64,000 nt of DNA from Methylocapsa sp. S129 (GTDB taxonomy: Bacteria > Pseudomonadota > Alphaproteobacteria > Rhizobiales > Beijerinckiaceae), in contig NZ_LMUI01000011.1 in assembly GCF_009765995.1 (NCBI RefSeq), positions 727,125 through 791,124 on the forward strand, written 5' to 3'. Under the pieces are notes generated by a model. It saw only the letters and a list, made by a program, of their open reading frames with translations. It ran no database searches and was not told the origin of the DNA. Below are positions 52,446 through 62,119 of the stretch, in pieces; within the stretch, counting starts at the first letter, position 1; each line of letters starts with the position of its first letter. The position numbers and the translations under genes are program-made.

Positions 52446-53369
52446 CTATTTCTGTCGCGCCGCCCGCTCGCGCCAGATGAGATAGAACCCGCAGCCAACG
52501 ACAATGCCAGCGCCGATCAGAACCGCGCCGGTCGGCCGGTCGCCGAATACGACGAGGCCGGAGATGATCATCCATAGCAATTGCGTATAGCTGAAGGGCG
52601 TCAGCACCGAGGCGGGCGCGCGCTCATGGGCGAGGATCAGCAGCCAATGGCCGCCCGCGCCGAAAAAGCCCATGCCCACCATGATCGCCAGCGCGGAGAG
52701 GGTCGGCGGATTGATCCAGATGAAGGGCAATAGCGGCGTCAGCAGCACGACGCCGGCGATCGGCGTCCAGGTCAGCGTCGTCCGCGATGAATCGGAGCGC
52801 GCCAGCATGCGCGTCGCCAGCGCGTAGCCGGCGTTGCATGCGACGCCGGCGACCGCGACGAGGACCACGGGATGAAAGGCGCTGGTTCCGGGGCCTGTCG
52901 CGACGACGACGCCGATGAAGCCGATCGCGACCGCGACGAGCCGTCCGCCGCCCGCCCATTCGCCGAGCAGCGGGCCGGCCAGCAGCACGACGAACAAGGG
53001 CGTCAGGAAATTGATGGTCGAGGTTTCGGCCAATTGGAGCTGACGTAGCGCCAGAAAATTCGTCGTGGTCGACGCCAGCAGCAGCAGCGAGCGGATGATC
53101 TGCAGGACGGGACGGCTGGAGCGGAAAACGGCGGGATGCGTGAAGGGCCGCACTGCGACAAGCCCGACGATGGCGGCCGCCACATAGCGCGCCCATATGA
53201 TCTCGATGGCCGGCAGAACGCTGCTCAGCGATTTGACCGACGTGTCGAGCCCGGCGAAAAAGATTGTCGACGCGCACATCAGGGCGATGGCGCGCATGCG
53301 CTGGCGCGAGGCGGCGGAAGAGGTCGCGTGCAGGCGATCGGCGCGCGAATCGAGAGTGTCAGCCGCCAT
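52446..53369 (-). CDS. EamA/DMT-family exporter
   Basis: 307 residues with about ten membrane helices in two EamA halves (AIALMCASTIFFAGLDTSVKSLSSVLP, then the second half after GVVVATGP...). The first half ends LGEWAGGGRLVAVAIGFIGVV and the second FFGAGGHWLLILAHERAPASVLTPF, typical of the family. Exports small metabolites such as amino acids; the real substrate is unknown. Converges on the P450 gene with nine bases between. Confidence 0.9.
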   Translation of the reverse strand: MAADTLDSRADRLHATSSAASRQRMRAIALMCASTIFFAGLDTSVKSLSSVLPAIEIIWARYVAAAIVGLVAVRPFTHPAVFRSSRPVLQIIRSLLLLASTTTNFLALRQLQLAETSTINFLTPLFVVLLAGPLLGEWAGGGRLVAVAIGFIGVVVATGPGTSAFHPVVLVAVAGVACNAGYALATRMLARSDSSRTTLTWTPIAGVVLLTPLLPFIWINPPTLSALAIMVGMGFFGAGGHWLLILAHERAPASVLTPFSYTQLLWMIISGLVVFGDRPTGAVLIGAGIVVGCGFYLIWRERAARQK

Positions 53370-53559
53370 GAATCGATTTCGTCATCGCGCCATTTTCTGA
53401 ACCTCGCGCCGGACAGAAGCAAGGCGTCGGCGCGCGTTCACGATGGAAACACGCATCACGATTTTGTAGGATCGGGCGATCCGCATCCTCTTGGCGCCCT
53501 TGTTGGCGATATAAAAATGGCGCAGCCTGCGCGGCAAGCAGGATAGGGAGGAGACGAGA

Positions 53560-54405
53560 TTGCGCGATCTGAAGGGCAAGACGGCGTTCATCACCGGGGG
53601 GGCGAGCGGCTTCGGGCTGGAATTCGCCAAGCTGTTTCTAAACGAGGGCATGAATGTCGCGCTCGCCGATATCGAGGAAGCGGCGCTGGCCAAGGCGCTG
53701 GAAGGCCTGAAGGTCGACAACAATCGGGCGCGCGGTTTCGTCTGCGATGTCGCCGATCGCGCCTCCCTGCAAAAGGCAGCCGATGACGCGATCGCCGCTT
53801 TCGGGCGCGTGCATCTCGTGTGCAACAATGCCGGGGTCGGCGGCCGGCCCGGCGGCATCGACGAATTGCCCGATCGCCAATGGGATTGGGTGCTGTCGGT
53901 CAATCTGATGGGCGTCGTGCACGGCGTCGCGGTGTTCCTGCCGCACATGCGCGCCCATGGCGAGGGCGGCCATTTCCTCAATACGGCGTCGATGGCGGGC
54001 ATGCTCGGCCAGCCCAATGACGGGCCCTATAGCGCGAGCAAGGCGGCCGTGGTCGGCATTTCAGAAACATTGTCTTACGAATTGCGCGGTTCGAATATTG
54101 GCGTCAGCGTTCTGTGCCCTGGCTTTGCGCGCACCGGCATTGCGCAGAGCGAGCGCAATGCGCCGGCCGATCTTGCGAGCGACGCGGATGCGCCGCTGTC
54201 GGAAGCCGCCGCCGCGCATGCGGCGCGCGTGCGCGAATTCGTCGCCACGGGCATCGAACCTGCCGAAGTCGCTGCGCGCGCCTTGCAGGGGATCGTCGAC
54301 GGCGATCTCTATATTTTCACGCATCCCGACATGCGCCCGATGCTGCAGAAACGCCTCGCGCGCATCAACGCGGCCTATGACAAGGCGGAGCGGTTCGGGC
54401 GATGA
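53560..54405 (+). CDS. Short-chain dehydrogenase/reductase, TTG start
   Basis: 281 residues. NAD(P)-binding FITGGASGFGLEFAKL, NNAG in VCNNAGVGGRPG, and the active-site Ser-Tyr-Lys in NTASMAGMLGQPNDGPYSASK. Start codon is TTG at 53560: GGGAGGAG lies eight bases before it, and no ATG nearby would keep LRDLKGKTAFITGG. Classical SDR; substrate unknown. Ends 45 bases before mnmA on the other strand. Confidence 0.9.
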   Translation: MRDLKGKTAFITGGASGFGLEFAKLFLNEGMNVALADIEEAALAKALEGLKVDNNRARGFVCDVADRASLQKAADDAIAAFGRVHLVCNNAGVGGRPGGIDELPDRQWDWVLSVNLMGVVHGVAVFLPHMRAHGEGGHFLNTASMAGMLGQPNDGPYSASKAAVVGISETLSYELRGSNIGVSVLCPGFARTGIAQSERNAPADLASDADAPLSEAAAAHAARVREFVATGIEPAEVAARALQGIVDGDLYIFTHPDMRPMLQKRLARINAAYDKAERFGR

Positions 54406-54449
54406 GGGCGTTTCGGTGGGCAGGTCCCTTTTTCCGACACGCCCAGCTT

Positions 54450-55673
54450 CTAGGCCCTCATCCGACCTTCGCTTACGCGAAGGCTGCCTTCTCCCGATTC
54501 TCGGGAGAAGGGTTCGCTCGCGCGGATGAAGCCGCCGCCGAGCACGCGCGCGTCCGGCGCGGTCGAGGCATAGAAGACGCAGGCCTGACCGGGCGATACG
54601 CCGGTCTCCGCCTCAAGCAGTTCAACAATTCCATCCGGCATGAGACGCGCGGGCGTCGGTTCTCGGGTCGAGCGCACGCGCACCGCGATATCGAGACCCT
54701 GTACGTCGAGGTCTTCCAGGCGCCCGTCGCCGAGCCAGTTGACGTCGCGTAAGCGAATGCGGCGCGTCGCCAGCGCTTCGCGCGGGCCGACAATGACTTT
54801 GGCGCCCTTCGCGTCGAGCGCCGTGACATAGAGAGGCTCGGCGGCGGCGACGCCCAGTCCGCGACGCTGGCCGATCGTGTAATGGATAATGCCGGCGTGA
54901 CGGCCGAGCACCCGGCCGTCGATATGCACGATGTCGCCGGGGTTCGCCGCGCCAGGCATCAAGCGTTCGATCATCTGGCTGTAGCGTCCGGTCGGCACGA
55001 AGCAGATGTCCTGGCTATCGGCCTTTTGCGCGATGGCGAGGCCCTGCTGGCGGGCGAGTTCGCGCACCTGCGCCTTGGGCAGGCCGCCGAGCGGAAAGCG
55101 CAACAGGTCAAGCTGTTCGCGCGTGGTCGCAAACAGGAAGTAGCTCTGGTCGCGCTCGGGATCGGCGGCGCGGTGGAGCGCCCGCCCGCCCCGCCCATCG
55201 TCGCTGGACACGACGTAATGGCCGGTCGCCAGCACGTCGGCGCCCAGATCTTTGGCGGTGTCGAAGAGATCGGCGAATTTGATGTGCTGGTTGCACGCGA
55301 CGCAGGGGATCGGCGTTTCACCGGCGACATAGCTCCGCGCGAAAGGCTCGATCACTTTTTCGCGAAACCGCGCTTCATAATCGAGTACGTAATGGGGAAT
55401 GCCCAGTTTGGCGGCGACGTCGCGCGCGTCATGAATGTCCTGCCCGGCGCAGCAGGCGCCCTTGCGATGGGTCGCCGCGCCGTGGTCGTAAAGCTGCAAG
55501 GTCACGCCGACGACGTCATAGCCCTCGGCGGCCATCAGAGCGGCGACGACGGAGGAATCGACGCCGCCCGACATGGCGACGACGACGCGCGTTTGCCACG
55601 GCGCCTTGGCGAGGCCAAGCGAATTCAAGGGAACATCGCGGGCGATATCCTGGGCGGGGCTTGGCGCGAGCAT
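54450..55673 (-). CDS. mnmA: tRNA-specific 2-thiouridylase MnmA
   Basis: 407 residues. Adds sulfur to U34 of tRNA Glu/Gln/Lys. PP-loop [16 protein letters not shown], the two cysteines of catalysis (GACCAGQD and [11 protein letters not shown]) and CFVPTGRY are intact. The last about 22 codons ([22 protein letters not shown]) come from the dispersed repeat R1 at 54454-54513: the same DNA elsewhere is non-coding. The tail is therefore acquired and probably not needed; relatives end near GGGFI. Confidence 0.93.
   Translation of the reverse strand: MLAPSPAQDIARDVPLNSLGLAKAPWQTRVVVAMSGGVDSSVVAALMAAEGYDVVGVTLQLYDHGAATHRKGACCAGQDIHDARDVAAKLGIPHYVLDYEARFREKVIEPFARSYVAGETPIPCVACNQHIKFADLFDTAKDLGADVLATGHYVVSSDDGRGGRALHRAADPERDQSYFLFATTREQLDLLRFPLGGLPKAQVRELARQQGLAIAQKADSQDICFVPTGRYSQMIERLMPGAANPGDIVHIDGRVLGRHAGIIHYTIGQRRGLGVAAAEPLYVTALDAKGAKVIVGPREALATRRIRLRDVNWLGDGRLEDLDVQGLDIAVRVRSTREPTPARLMPDGIVELLEAETGVSPGQACVFYASTAPDARVLGGGFIRASEPFSRESGEGSLRVSEGRMRA
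54454..54513. repeat. R1 repeat, half copy overlapping the end of mnmA
   Basis: GCCCTCATCCGACC and the hairpin CCTTCTCCCGA-TTC-TCGGGAGAAGG (54487-54511) match the right half of R1 at 11393-11454, with GACTTCGCTTACGCGAAGGC in place of the internal part. It lies inside the mnmA reading frame. Confidence 0.8.
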
Positions 55674-55981
55674 GTAAGGTCCAGCCCGGCCAACCCGGGC
55701 GCTTGGCCGCCAAAATGGTTATTATTGCGCCGGATGCAAGCGAAATGGCGTAAACGACCGCGCCGCGGACTCAGCGCCGCTGCGGCGCCCCATAAGCGTT
55801 GTCGGAGCCATCTGCCTGGCGAAAGCCGCCTCGGAGGGGCTTCTGATAATAAAATCGAAACAATTCAGAGCGTTTTGAGACATTTTTTAGGGGAAATCGA
55901 CGGGTCTGGTTTAGGTAAATCTTAAATCCGCGGGTCTAATGTCTCGATCATGAACTTTGCGTCCGAGTATGCGAGAGTAAC
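55674..55981. other. Intergenic region before sciP
   Basis: Shared upstream space of mnmA and sciP. Its right end holds the CtrA-like box at 55911-55925. Frames in the rest are short and lack ribosome sites. Confidence 0.5.
55911..55925. promoter_or_regulatory. CtrA-like box upstream of sciP
   Basis: TTAG-N7-TTAA differs by one base from the CtrA consensus TTAA-N7-TTAA and lies 57 bases before the sciP ATG. In Caulobacter CtrA activates sciP, and SciP then restrains CtrA, so a site here fits the known loop. One match in AT-rich leader DNA could be chance. Confidence 0.55.
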
Positions 55982-56257
55982 ATGAGTGAAACGCTTCGCC
56001 CCAGGGTGAAATACGTGATTGGTCCGGATGGCAGCCCGTTGACGATTGCCGATCTGCCGCACCCATCCACCAAACGTTGGGTTATCCGGCGAAAAGCGGA
56101 AGTCGTCGCGGCAGTGCGCGGCGGTCTTCTTTCTCTCGACGAAGCCTGCTCGCGCTATACGCTGACGGTCGATGAATTCCTGAGTTGGCAGATGTCGATC
56201 GACCAATTCGGGCTCGCCGGTCTGCGCACGACACGTATCCAGCAATATCGCCAGTAA
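55982..56257 (+). CDS. sciP: SciP-type CtrA inhibitor (DUF1153)
   Basis: 91 residues with the near-invariant family sequence: RVKYVIGPDGSPLTIADLP, RWVIRRKAEVVAAVRGGLLS, EFLSWQMSIDQFGLAGLR and TTRIQQYR. The helix-turn-helix-like protein binds CtrA and blocks its recruitment of RNA polymerase in Caulobacter. A CtrA-like site precedes the gene, and a strong terminator ends it. Confidence 0.96.
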   Translation: MSETLRPRVKYVIGPDGSPLTIADLPHPSTKRWVIRRKAEVVAAVRGGLLSLDEACSRYTLTVDEFLSWQMSIDQFGLAGLRTTRIQQYRQ

Positions 56258-56283
56258 AAGCGATCGCTCCGTCGAAACGGAAG

Positions 56284-56310
56284 CGCCGGCCTTTGAGCCG
56301 GCGTTTTTTT
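56284..56310 (+). terminator. Rho-independent terminator after sciP
   Basis: CGCCGGC, loop CTTTGA, GCCGGCG, then seven T: a seven-base GC stem and a clean T run, 27 bases after the sciP stop codon. Confidence 0.93.
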
Positions 56311-56467
56311 GTGGCAAGCCGGCGCGATAGCGCGCAATTCCCCGAGCCCGGACCGGCAGAATCGCTTTCATCACGCGTCCGTTTCTTGCCACTTTGTTGT
56401 TCGAAGGTATTTTGAGCCAGGCGGCGGCGATTCCTTCCGGCCGCCGCGCATTCATTTGGGAGCGACC

Positions 56468-57139
56468 GTGACCCCCGCCAGCCTGTCCCGCCAAGATTCG
56501 AACGCCCGCCGCCGGTTTCTCGCCTTTGCCGCGCCCTGCCTGATGGCGCTTGGCCTTGCGTTCGGTCCGGCGCCCGCGTCGGCGCAGGCCATGGTTCCGG
56601 TCGACCAGTTGATGGCGCCGGGTCCGTTGCCCGATATCGCATTGGGGCCGGCGGGCGCCCCGGTCACCATTATCGAATATGCTTCAATGACTTGCGTCCA
56701 TTGCGCCGCCTTTCACGAAGAGACCTGGCCGGCGCTCAAGGCGAGATATGTCGATACCGGCAAGGTCAGGTTCATCCTGCGCGAATTCCCGCTCGATCCG
56801 CTCGCCACCGCCGGCTTCATGCTCGCGCGTTGCGCCGGGCCGGACAAGCGCAACGCCGTCGTCGACCTGCTCTACACCCAGCAGAAAAGTTGGGCTTTCG
56901 TCGATAAACCGATCGACGCCCTGGCCGCCACTGTCAAGCAGGCCGGCATTTCGCAGGCCGATTTCGAGGCTTGCCTGAAAAATCAGGGCCTTTACGACCA
57001 GGTCAACCAGACCCGCGAGGACGCTGCCAAGAAGTTCAAGGTCAATTCGACGCCGACTTTCTTTGTCAACGGCCGCACGATGAACGGCGAGCTGCCGATC
57101 GAGGATTTCGATAAAGTGCTGGAGCCCTTGCTGAAATAG
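56468..57139 (+). CDS. DsbA-family thiol-disulfide oxidoreductase
   Basis: 223 residues from a GTG at 56468 with GGGAG before it. Signal peptide around LAFAAPCLMALGLAFGPAPASAQA. DsbA-like fold: TIIEYASMTCVHCAAFHEETWPALK with active site CVHC near residue 80, and the cis-Pro loop NSTPTFFVNG near 195. Periplasmic protein folding role inferred; DsbA- or BdbD-type, without a nearby DsbB. It precedes smc in many Hyphomicrobiales as here. Confidence 0.9.
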   Translation: MTPASLSRQDSNARRRFLAFAAPCLMALGLAFGPAPASAQAMVPVDQLMAPGPLPDIALGPAGAPVTIIEYASMTCVHCAAFHEETWPALKARYVDTGKVRFILREFPLDPLATAGFMLARCAGPDKRNAVVDLLYTQQKSWAFVDKPIDALAATVKQAGISQADFEACLKNQGLYDQVNQTREDAAKKFKVNSTPTFFVNGRTMNGELPIEDFDKVLEPLLK

Positions 57140-57342
57140 GCCGTTTCGCACAGGATTCTGGCAGGCCGCCCTTGATCCCGGCGGCGCTTTGTGTGCGCGT
57201 AGCGGGCGTTTGGCGCCGCGTGCGACCGCAAAGAGGCGATATTGATCGAGCCGTGCAAAATCCCGTATTGGATGGTTAACCCAGCCCCGACGATTCGCCG
57301 CGGGGCGGATTTGCGCCCATTTAGGACAGGGTGGCCCGGGCA

Positions 57343-60300
57343 ATGATATTCGACAGGCTTCGTCTGGCCGGCTTCAAATCCTTTTGCGACCAGACCGATT
57401 TCAAGATCGAAGCCGGGTTGACCGGCATTGTCGGCCCCAATGGCTGCGGCAAGTCCAATCTTGTCGAAGCCCTGCGTTGGGTGATGGGCGAAAGCTCCTA
57501 CAAGAGCATGCGCGCCTCGGGGATGGACGACGTCATCTTCTCGGGGTCGGGCAATCGGCCGGCGCGCAATATCGCCGAGGTCGGCCTCGTCCTCGATAAT
57601 TCCGACCGCAAGGCGCCCGCCGCCTTCAACGATTCCGAGGTGATCGAGGTGACGCGGCGGATCGAGCGCGAGTCCGGCTCGACCTATCGCGTCAACGGAC
57701 GCGAGGTGCGCGCAAAAGACGTGCAATTGCTGTTCGCCGACGCCTCGACCGGCGCCCGCTCGCCCGCTTTGGTGCGTCAGGGCCAGATCGGCGAAATCAT
57801 CGCCGCCAAGCCGCAGGCGCGCCGTCTCATCCTCGAAGAGGCGGCAGGCGTGTCAGGTCTGCATTCGCGCCGTCACGAAGCCGAGCTGCGGCTGAAAGGC
57901 GCCGAAGACAATCTGCTGCGGCTGGAGGACGTGCTCAAACAGATCGATGCGCAGATCGACGGCCTGAAGCGTCAGGCGCGGCAGGCGCAGCGTTACAAGG
58001 GCCTCGCCGCCGACATCCGCCGCAACGAAGCGCTGGCTCTGCATATCGCCTGGCGCGAATGCGAGACGAAATTCACCGAAGCGCAGCGCCGGCTTGAGGC
58101 CGACGTGCGCGAAGTCGCCGAACGCACGCGCGTTCAGGCCGAGGCCGCCCGCGCCCAGGCTGTCGCCGCGGCGGCCCTGGCGCCGCTGCGCGAAGAGGAA
58201 GCGCGCGCCGGCGCCGCCTTGCATCGCCTTGTTCTGGCGCGCGAGGCGCTGGAGGGCGAAGAGCGGCGCGCCAAGGAGCGCACGGCGGAACTGGAGCGCC
58301 GCATCGGCCAATTGGCCAACGATCTGGCGCGCGAAGCGGCGTTGATCGACGATGCGGCCGGCGTTTCCGGACGGCTTGCAGAGGAAGAGGCGGCGCTTGC
58401 CGGCCAGTCCGGCGCGAGCGCGGAATTGACCGGCGCGGCGCAGGCGCGCCTCTCCGATGGCGAACGCGCCCTTCAGGTCAGCGAGGCGCGGCTCGCCGAA
58501 GCGCAGGCGGCCTTGTCCGATCTCAATGCGCGGCGCAACGCGCTCGGCGCCGCTCTCGCCGAGGAGACGCGCCGTCTGGCCCGCTTCACCGAGGAATGCG
58601 CAACGATCGAGCGCGAGCGCGCCGGACTGCAAGGCGCAGGCGCCGACCAGGCGGACCTTGAGGATCAGGCGCGATCGCTTGAGGCGTTGAATAGCGCATT
58701 GGGGCAGGCTGAGACCGATGCGCTAGAGGCCGAGGCGGCGCATGGGCGCGCCCGCGAGGCCGAGACGCGCGCCCGCGCGCCCTTGAGCGAAGCCGAGCGC
58801 AAGGCGCAGCGGCTTGAGACCGAGGTCGGCACGCTGACCAAGCTGCTCGGCTCGGCGTCGGGCGGCCTGTGGCCGACCGTCCTTGAACAAACCAGCGTCG
58901 CCAAGGGCTATGAGGCGGCTTTGGGCGCGGCTTTGGGCGACGACCTCGATGCGTCGACCAACACATCCGCGCCCGCGCATTGGGCGGACGCGGCGGGCGA
59001 GGACGCCGACCCGGCGCTGCCTGGCGGCGTCGAGCCGCTGGCCGGCCTCGTTCAGGCGCCGGCCGCCTTGCGCCGTCGCCTCGCGCAGATTGGAATCGTC
59101 ACGCGCGAACAGGGCCGCGCCTTGCGCCCGCTGCTGCAAGTCGGCCAGCGTCTCGTCTCGCGCGAAGGCGATCTCTGGCGTTGGGACGGGTTCGTTTCGG
59201 CGGCCGAAGCGCCGACTCCGGCGGCCCGCCGCCTTGTCGAGAAGAATCGCCTTGGCGATCTCTCCATCGAGGCGGAGCAGGCGCGTCAGGCGGCGGAAAT
59301 CGCCAAAGCCGAAGCCGCACGGGTTCAGGCGGCTTTGCGCGACGCAGCGAGCGCCGAGGCCGGCGCAAGGCAGCGCGCGCGCGAGGCGCGCGGTCTGGCT
59401 GACGCGGCGCGCGAAAAAATGGCCGCGAGCGAGCGTCGGCGCGCACAAGTGCTGGCGCGGCTTTCGGCGCTCGATGAAGCGGCCGCCCGCGCGCAAGCCT
59501 CGCGCGACGAGGCCGCCGAGCGCCGCCGGCAGGCCGAGGCGGCCCTGGCGGGGTTGATCGCGACCGACGAATTGACGCTGCAACTGGAGCGGGCGCGCGC
59601 GCAGGCGGCGCAAGAGCGCGCCGAATGCGTCGAGGCGCGCGCGGCGGTTCAATCGATCGCACGGGAAAGCGAAGCGCGTGAGCGCCGCCGCCAGGCGATC
59701 GCGGCCGATCTGGCCTCATGGCGCGCGCGGCGCGAAAAGGCGCAGGTTCAGATCGTCGAAATCGAGGATCGCCAGACAAAAGCGCGCGCCGAACTGGAGA
59801 CGCTCGCCGAAGCGCCCACCGCCTTCCTGCAACAGCGCCGCGCGCTGATCGGCGAGATCGACGCCGCGGAAGCGGCGCGTAAAGAAGCGAGCGATCAGCG
59901 CGCCGCCACCGAGACGGGTCTGGCGGAGGCCGATCGCGCCGCCAGGGCGGCGCTTGAGGCGATGAGCGTGGCGCGCGAGGCGCGCGCGGCCTCCGAAGAG
60001 CGCGTCGAAGGCGCGCGCCAGCGCCGCGAGGCGCTGCTGCATACGATTCAGGTGGAGCTGGAGGCTGAGCCTTTGGGTCTGGCTGCGCTTGCCGGACTCA
60101 AGACCGGCGAGACGCCGCCTGATCATCCTGCGGTCGAGCGCAAGCTCGAGAGCCTGAAACAGGAGCGCGAGCGGCTCGGCGCCGTCAATCTGCGCGCCGA
60201 TGACGAACTTGTGGAAGTCGAGGCGAGCCGCGACCGGCTGACATCTGAACGCGACGATCTGACCGAGGCGATCAAGCGGTTGCGCCAGGCGATCCAGAAC

Positions 60301-60801
60301 CTCAACAAGGAAGGGCGCGAGCGGCTGCTTGCGGCCTTCGATGTCGTCAACAAGCATTTTGGCGAATTGTTCGGAACCTTGTTCGAGGGCGGCTCGGCCG
60401 AATTGCAACTGATCGAATCCGACGATCCGCTCGAGGCCGGCCTTGAGCTTCTCGCCCGCCCGCCCGGCAAGCGGCCGCAGGTGCTGACGCTTCTGTCGGG
60501 CGGCGAGCAGGCGTTGACCGCGATGTCGCTGATCTTCGCGGTGTTCCTCACCAACCCCTCGCCGATCTGCGTGCTCGACGAAGTCGACGCGCCGCTCGAC
60601 GATTCCAACGTCGAGCGCTTCTGCGACCTCTTGGAGGAAATGCGCAAGCGCTCCGACACACGTTTCGTCACCATCACCCATAATCCGATCACGATGGCGC
60701 GCATGGACCGCCTGTTCGGCGTGACGATGGCCGAGCGCGGGGTCAGCCAGATCGTGTCGGTCGATCTGGCGGCGGCGGAGCGGTTCTTAGAAGCGAGCTG
60801 A
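57343..60801 (+). CDS. smc: Chromosome segregation ATPase SMC
   Basis: 1152 residues. Walker A GIVGPNGCGKSNLVEALRW near residue 32, ABC signature LLSGGEQALTAMSLIFAVF and Walker B CVLDEVDAPLDDSN near 1080-1090; long coiled coils (Ala/Glu/Arg-rich, 170-480 and 680-1010) flank the hinge around 500-600. ATG at 57343 gives MIFDRLRLAGFKSF, the usual start; a GTG at 57331 is possible. Works with ScpA/ScpB in condensing origins. Ended by a clear terminator. Confidence 0.97.
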   Translation: MIFDRLRLAGFKSFCDQTDFKIEAGLTGIVGPNGCGKSNLVEALRWVMGESSYKSMRASGMDDVIFSGSGNRPARNIAEVGLVLDNSDRKAPAAFNDSEVIEVTRRIERESGSTYRVNGREVRAKDVQLLFADASTGARSPALVRQGQIGEIIAAKPQARRLILEEAAGVSGLHSRRHEAELRLKGAEDNLLRLEDVLKQIDAQIDGLKRQARQAQRYKGLAADIRRNEALALHIAWRECETKFTEAQRRLEADVREVAERTRVQAEAARAQAVAAAALAPLREEEARAGAALHRLVLAREALEGEERRAKERTAELERRIGQLANDLAREAALIDDAAGVSGRLAEEEAALAGQSGASAELTGAAQARLSDGERALQVSEARLAEAQAALSDLNARRNALGAALAEETRRLARFTEECATIERERAGLQGAGADQADLEDQARSLEALNSALGQAETDALEAEAAHGRAREAETRARAPLSEAERKAQRLETEVGTLTKLLGSASGGLWPTVLEQTSVAKGYEAALGAALGDDLDASTNTSAPAHWADAAGEDADPALPGGVEPLAGLVQAPAALRRRLAQIGIVTREQGRALRPLLQVGQRLVSREGDLWRWDGFVSAAEAPTPAARRLVEKNRLGDLSIEAEQARQAAEIAKAEAARVQAALRDAASAEAGARQRAREARGLADAAREKMAASERRRAQVLARLSALDEAAARAQASRDEAAERRRQAEAALAGLIATDELTLQLERARAQAAQERAECVEARAAVQSIARESEARERRRQAIAADLASWRARREKAQVQIVEIEDRQTKARAELETLAEAPTAFLQQRRALIGEIDAAEAARKEASDQRAATETGLAEADRAARAALEAMSVAREARAASEERVEGARQRREALLHTIQVELEAEPLGLAALAGLKTGETPPDHPAVERKLESLKQERERLGAVNLRADDELVEVEASRDRLTSERDDLTEAIKRLRQAIQNLNKEGRERLLAAFDVVNKHFGELFGTLFEGGSAELQLIESDDPLEAGLELLARPPGKRPQVLTLLSGGEQALTAMSLIFAVFLTNPSPICVLDEVDAPLDDSNVERFCDLLEEMRKRSDTRFVTITHNPITMARMDRLFGVTMAERGVSQIVSVDLAAAERFLEAS

Positions 60802-60817
60802 TGGGGGCGACCTGTAG

Positions 60818-60843
60818 GCGCGATCGCCGATCGCGCTTCTTTT
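60818..60843 (+). terminator. Rho-independent terminator after smc
   Basis: GCGCGATC, loop GCC, GATCGCGC followed by TTCTTTT, 17 bases past the smc stop codon. Confidence 0.88.
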
Positions 60844-60977
60844 CACGTTGCAAGCGACTGAAAATAAAGCGCTTGCGTGCCGAACGTGGTTAGCGACAGC
60901 CTCCAAGAGGTCCGTAGATTTGATATAAAGGTAAAATCTACGCGACGTTCGCCTATGGTGCTTTTAGGGGGGCGCCA

Positions 60978-61970
60978 TTGCCGGATATGTATGACGAAGA
61001 GTCTGTTGACAGCCGGAGAGACGCCGCGCCGCAGCAGGTGGAGTTTGTCCTCATTGCCGAGGCCGGCATTCTTGAGAGACAGGCGCTTTTGCTGTGCGAG
61101 AGCATTCGGCGCTTCGGGGGAGCCCTTTCGTCGTCTGCGATCACGGTCGTATCGCCCAGAAAATCCCGCCGCCCGTCGCATGCGACGCTCAAGATGCTCG
61201 ATCGTCTGCAAGCGGAATATCTCGCCCTCGAAATCGACAGCGCCTGTCCGGACTACGGGCCCTCATTCAAAGTGCATGCGCTCGCTCATGTGGCGCGCCG
61301 GTCCGGGCCTCCGATCATGGTGCAGGTCGACAGCGATTCCTTGTTCGTGGCGGAACCGAACGCCTTGTCAAAGATCGATTGGGCTGCAGGCCGGCCGGTT
61401 GACGTTAAAGGCATGTGCACGACTGGTCCGGGGGATGAGTTCGACGAATATTGGCGGGCGCTCTGCGCCGTCGCTGGCGTGGACTACGAGCAAATACCCG
61501 TCATCCGGACGACCGTCGATCGCGTGAGAGTGCGCGCGAGCTACAATGGCGGACTTCTCGCGGCGCGCCGGGCCAGTGGGATTTTTGAACGCGCCGAGGA
61601 ATATTTCCTGCGATTGGTCGCGGCCGACCTCAGGCCTTGGGAGGGCAGAGACATTGCGATAAGAAGCGGCGCGGAAATAGTCAGCAAGGCCGGCAGCGCT
61701 TATTGGGGGACAAGCCAGGCGGCGTTTTCTCTGGCCTCCGTCCGGAGCGGCCGCCGCGTAGAGATTCTCTCGGATGCTTACAATTTTCCGCTTCATCTGC
61801 TTGACGAGATGACAACGCCCGTTCCCGCGCCGCTGGCCCACATCCACTATCATTGGCTCGCTTCGAATGGAGCGGGCGATGCAAGCGCCCTGTTTGACGC
61901 GCGGCTTCGCCTGTCGGCGGAAGTTCGCGCGTGGCTGCGGCCGCGCGCGCCTTTCAGCGAGCGCCAATGA
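60978..61970 (+). CDS. Glycosyltransferase-like protein (330 aa)
   Basis: A TTG at 60978 fits the AGGGGGG ribosome site; ATG 60987 is the alternative. FVLIAEAGILERQALLLCESIRRFG starts a GT-A-type Rossmann unit, and PPIMVQVDSDSLFV carries a DxD that would bind metal and sugar nucleotide; ASYNGGLLAARR follows. I do not place it in a known GT family. The stop codon overlaps the next ATG, so it is coupled to a 50-residue gene and a FkbM methyltransferase, which suggests glycan modification. Confidence 0.72.
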   Translation: MPDMYDEESVDSRRDAAPQQVEFVLIAEAGILERQALLLCESIRRFGGALSSSAITVVSPRKSRRPSHATLKMLDRLQAEYLALEIDSACPDYGPSFKVHALAHVARRSGPPIMVQVDSDSLFVAEPNALSKIDWAAGRPVDVKGMCTTGPGDEFDEYWRALCAVAGVDYEQIPVIRTTVDRVRVRASYNGGLLAARRASGIFERAEEYFLRLVAADLRPWEGRDIAIRSGAEIVSKAGSAYWGTSQAAFSLASVRSGRRVEILSDAYNFPLHLLDEMTTPVPAPLAHIHYHWLASNGAGDASALFDARLRLSAEVRAWLRPRAPFSERQ

Positions 61971-62119
61971 GTTTTCTCACATCGTTCAAACACATTGGGT
62001 CGCTAAAAACCGATCAGGTCGCGGGCGGCGAGCAGCGCGCCGGCAACGATGCACGCGTTGCGAAAACGCCTTTTCGGAGGTTAATGTCCGGCCTCCTCGG
62101 CATGGTGCGCGTGCGATGA
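61967..62119 (+). CDS. Coupled 50-residue protein between GT-like and FkbM genes
   Basis: MSFLTSFKHIGSLKTDQV..., basic overall, ending FRRLMSGLLGMVRVR with an amphipathic helix look. ATG overlaps the upstream TGA and its own TGA overlaps the ATG of the FkbM gene: a double ATGA join that is unlikely by chance. No family recognised. Possibly a small partner of either enzyme. Confidence 0.65.
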   Translation: MSFLTSFKHIGSLKTDQVAGGEQRAGNDARVAKTPFRRLMSGLLGMVRVR

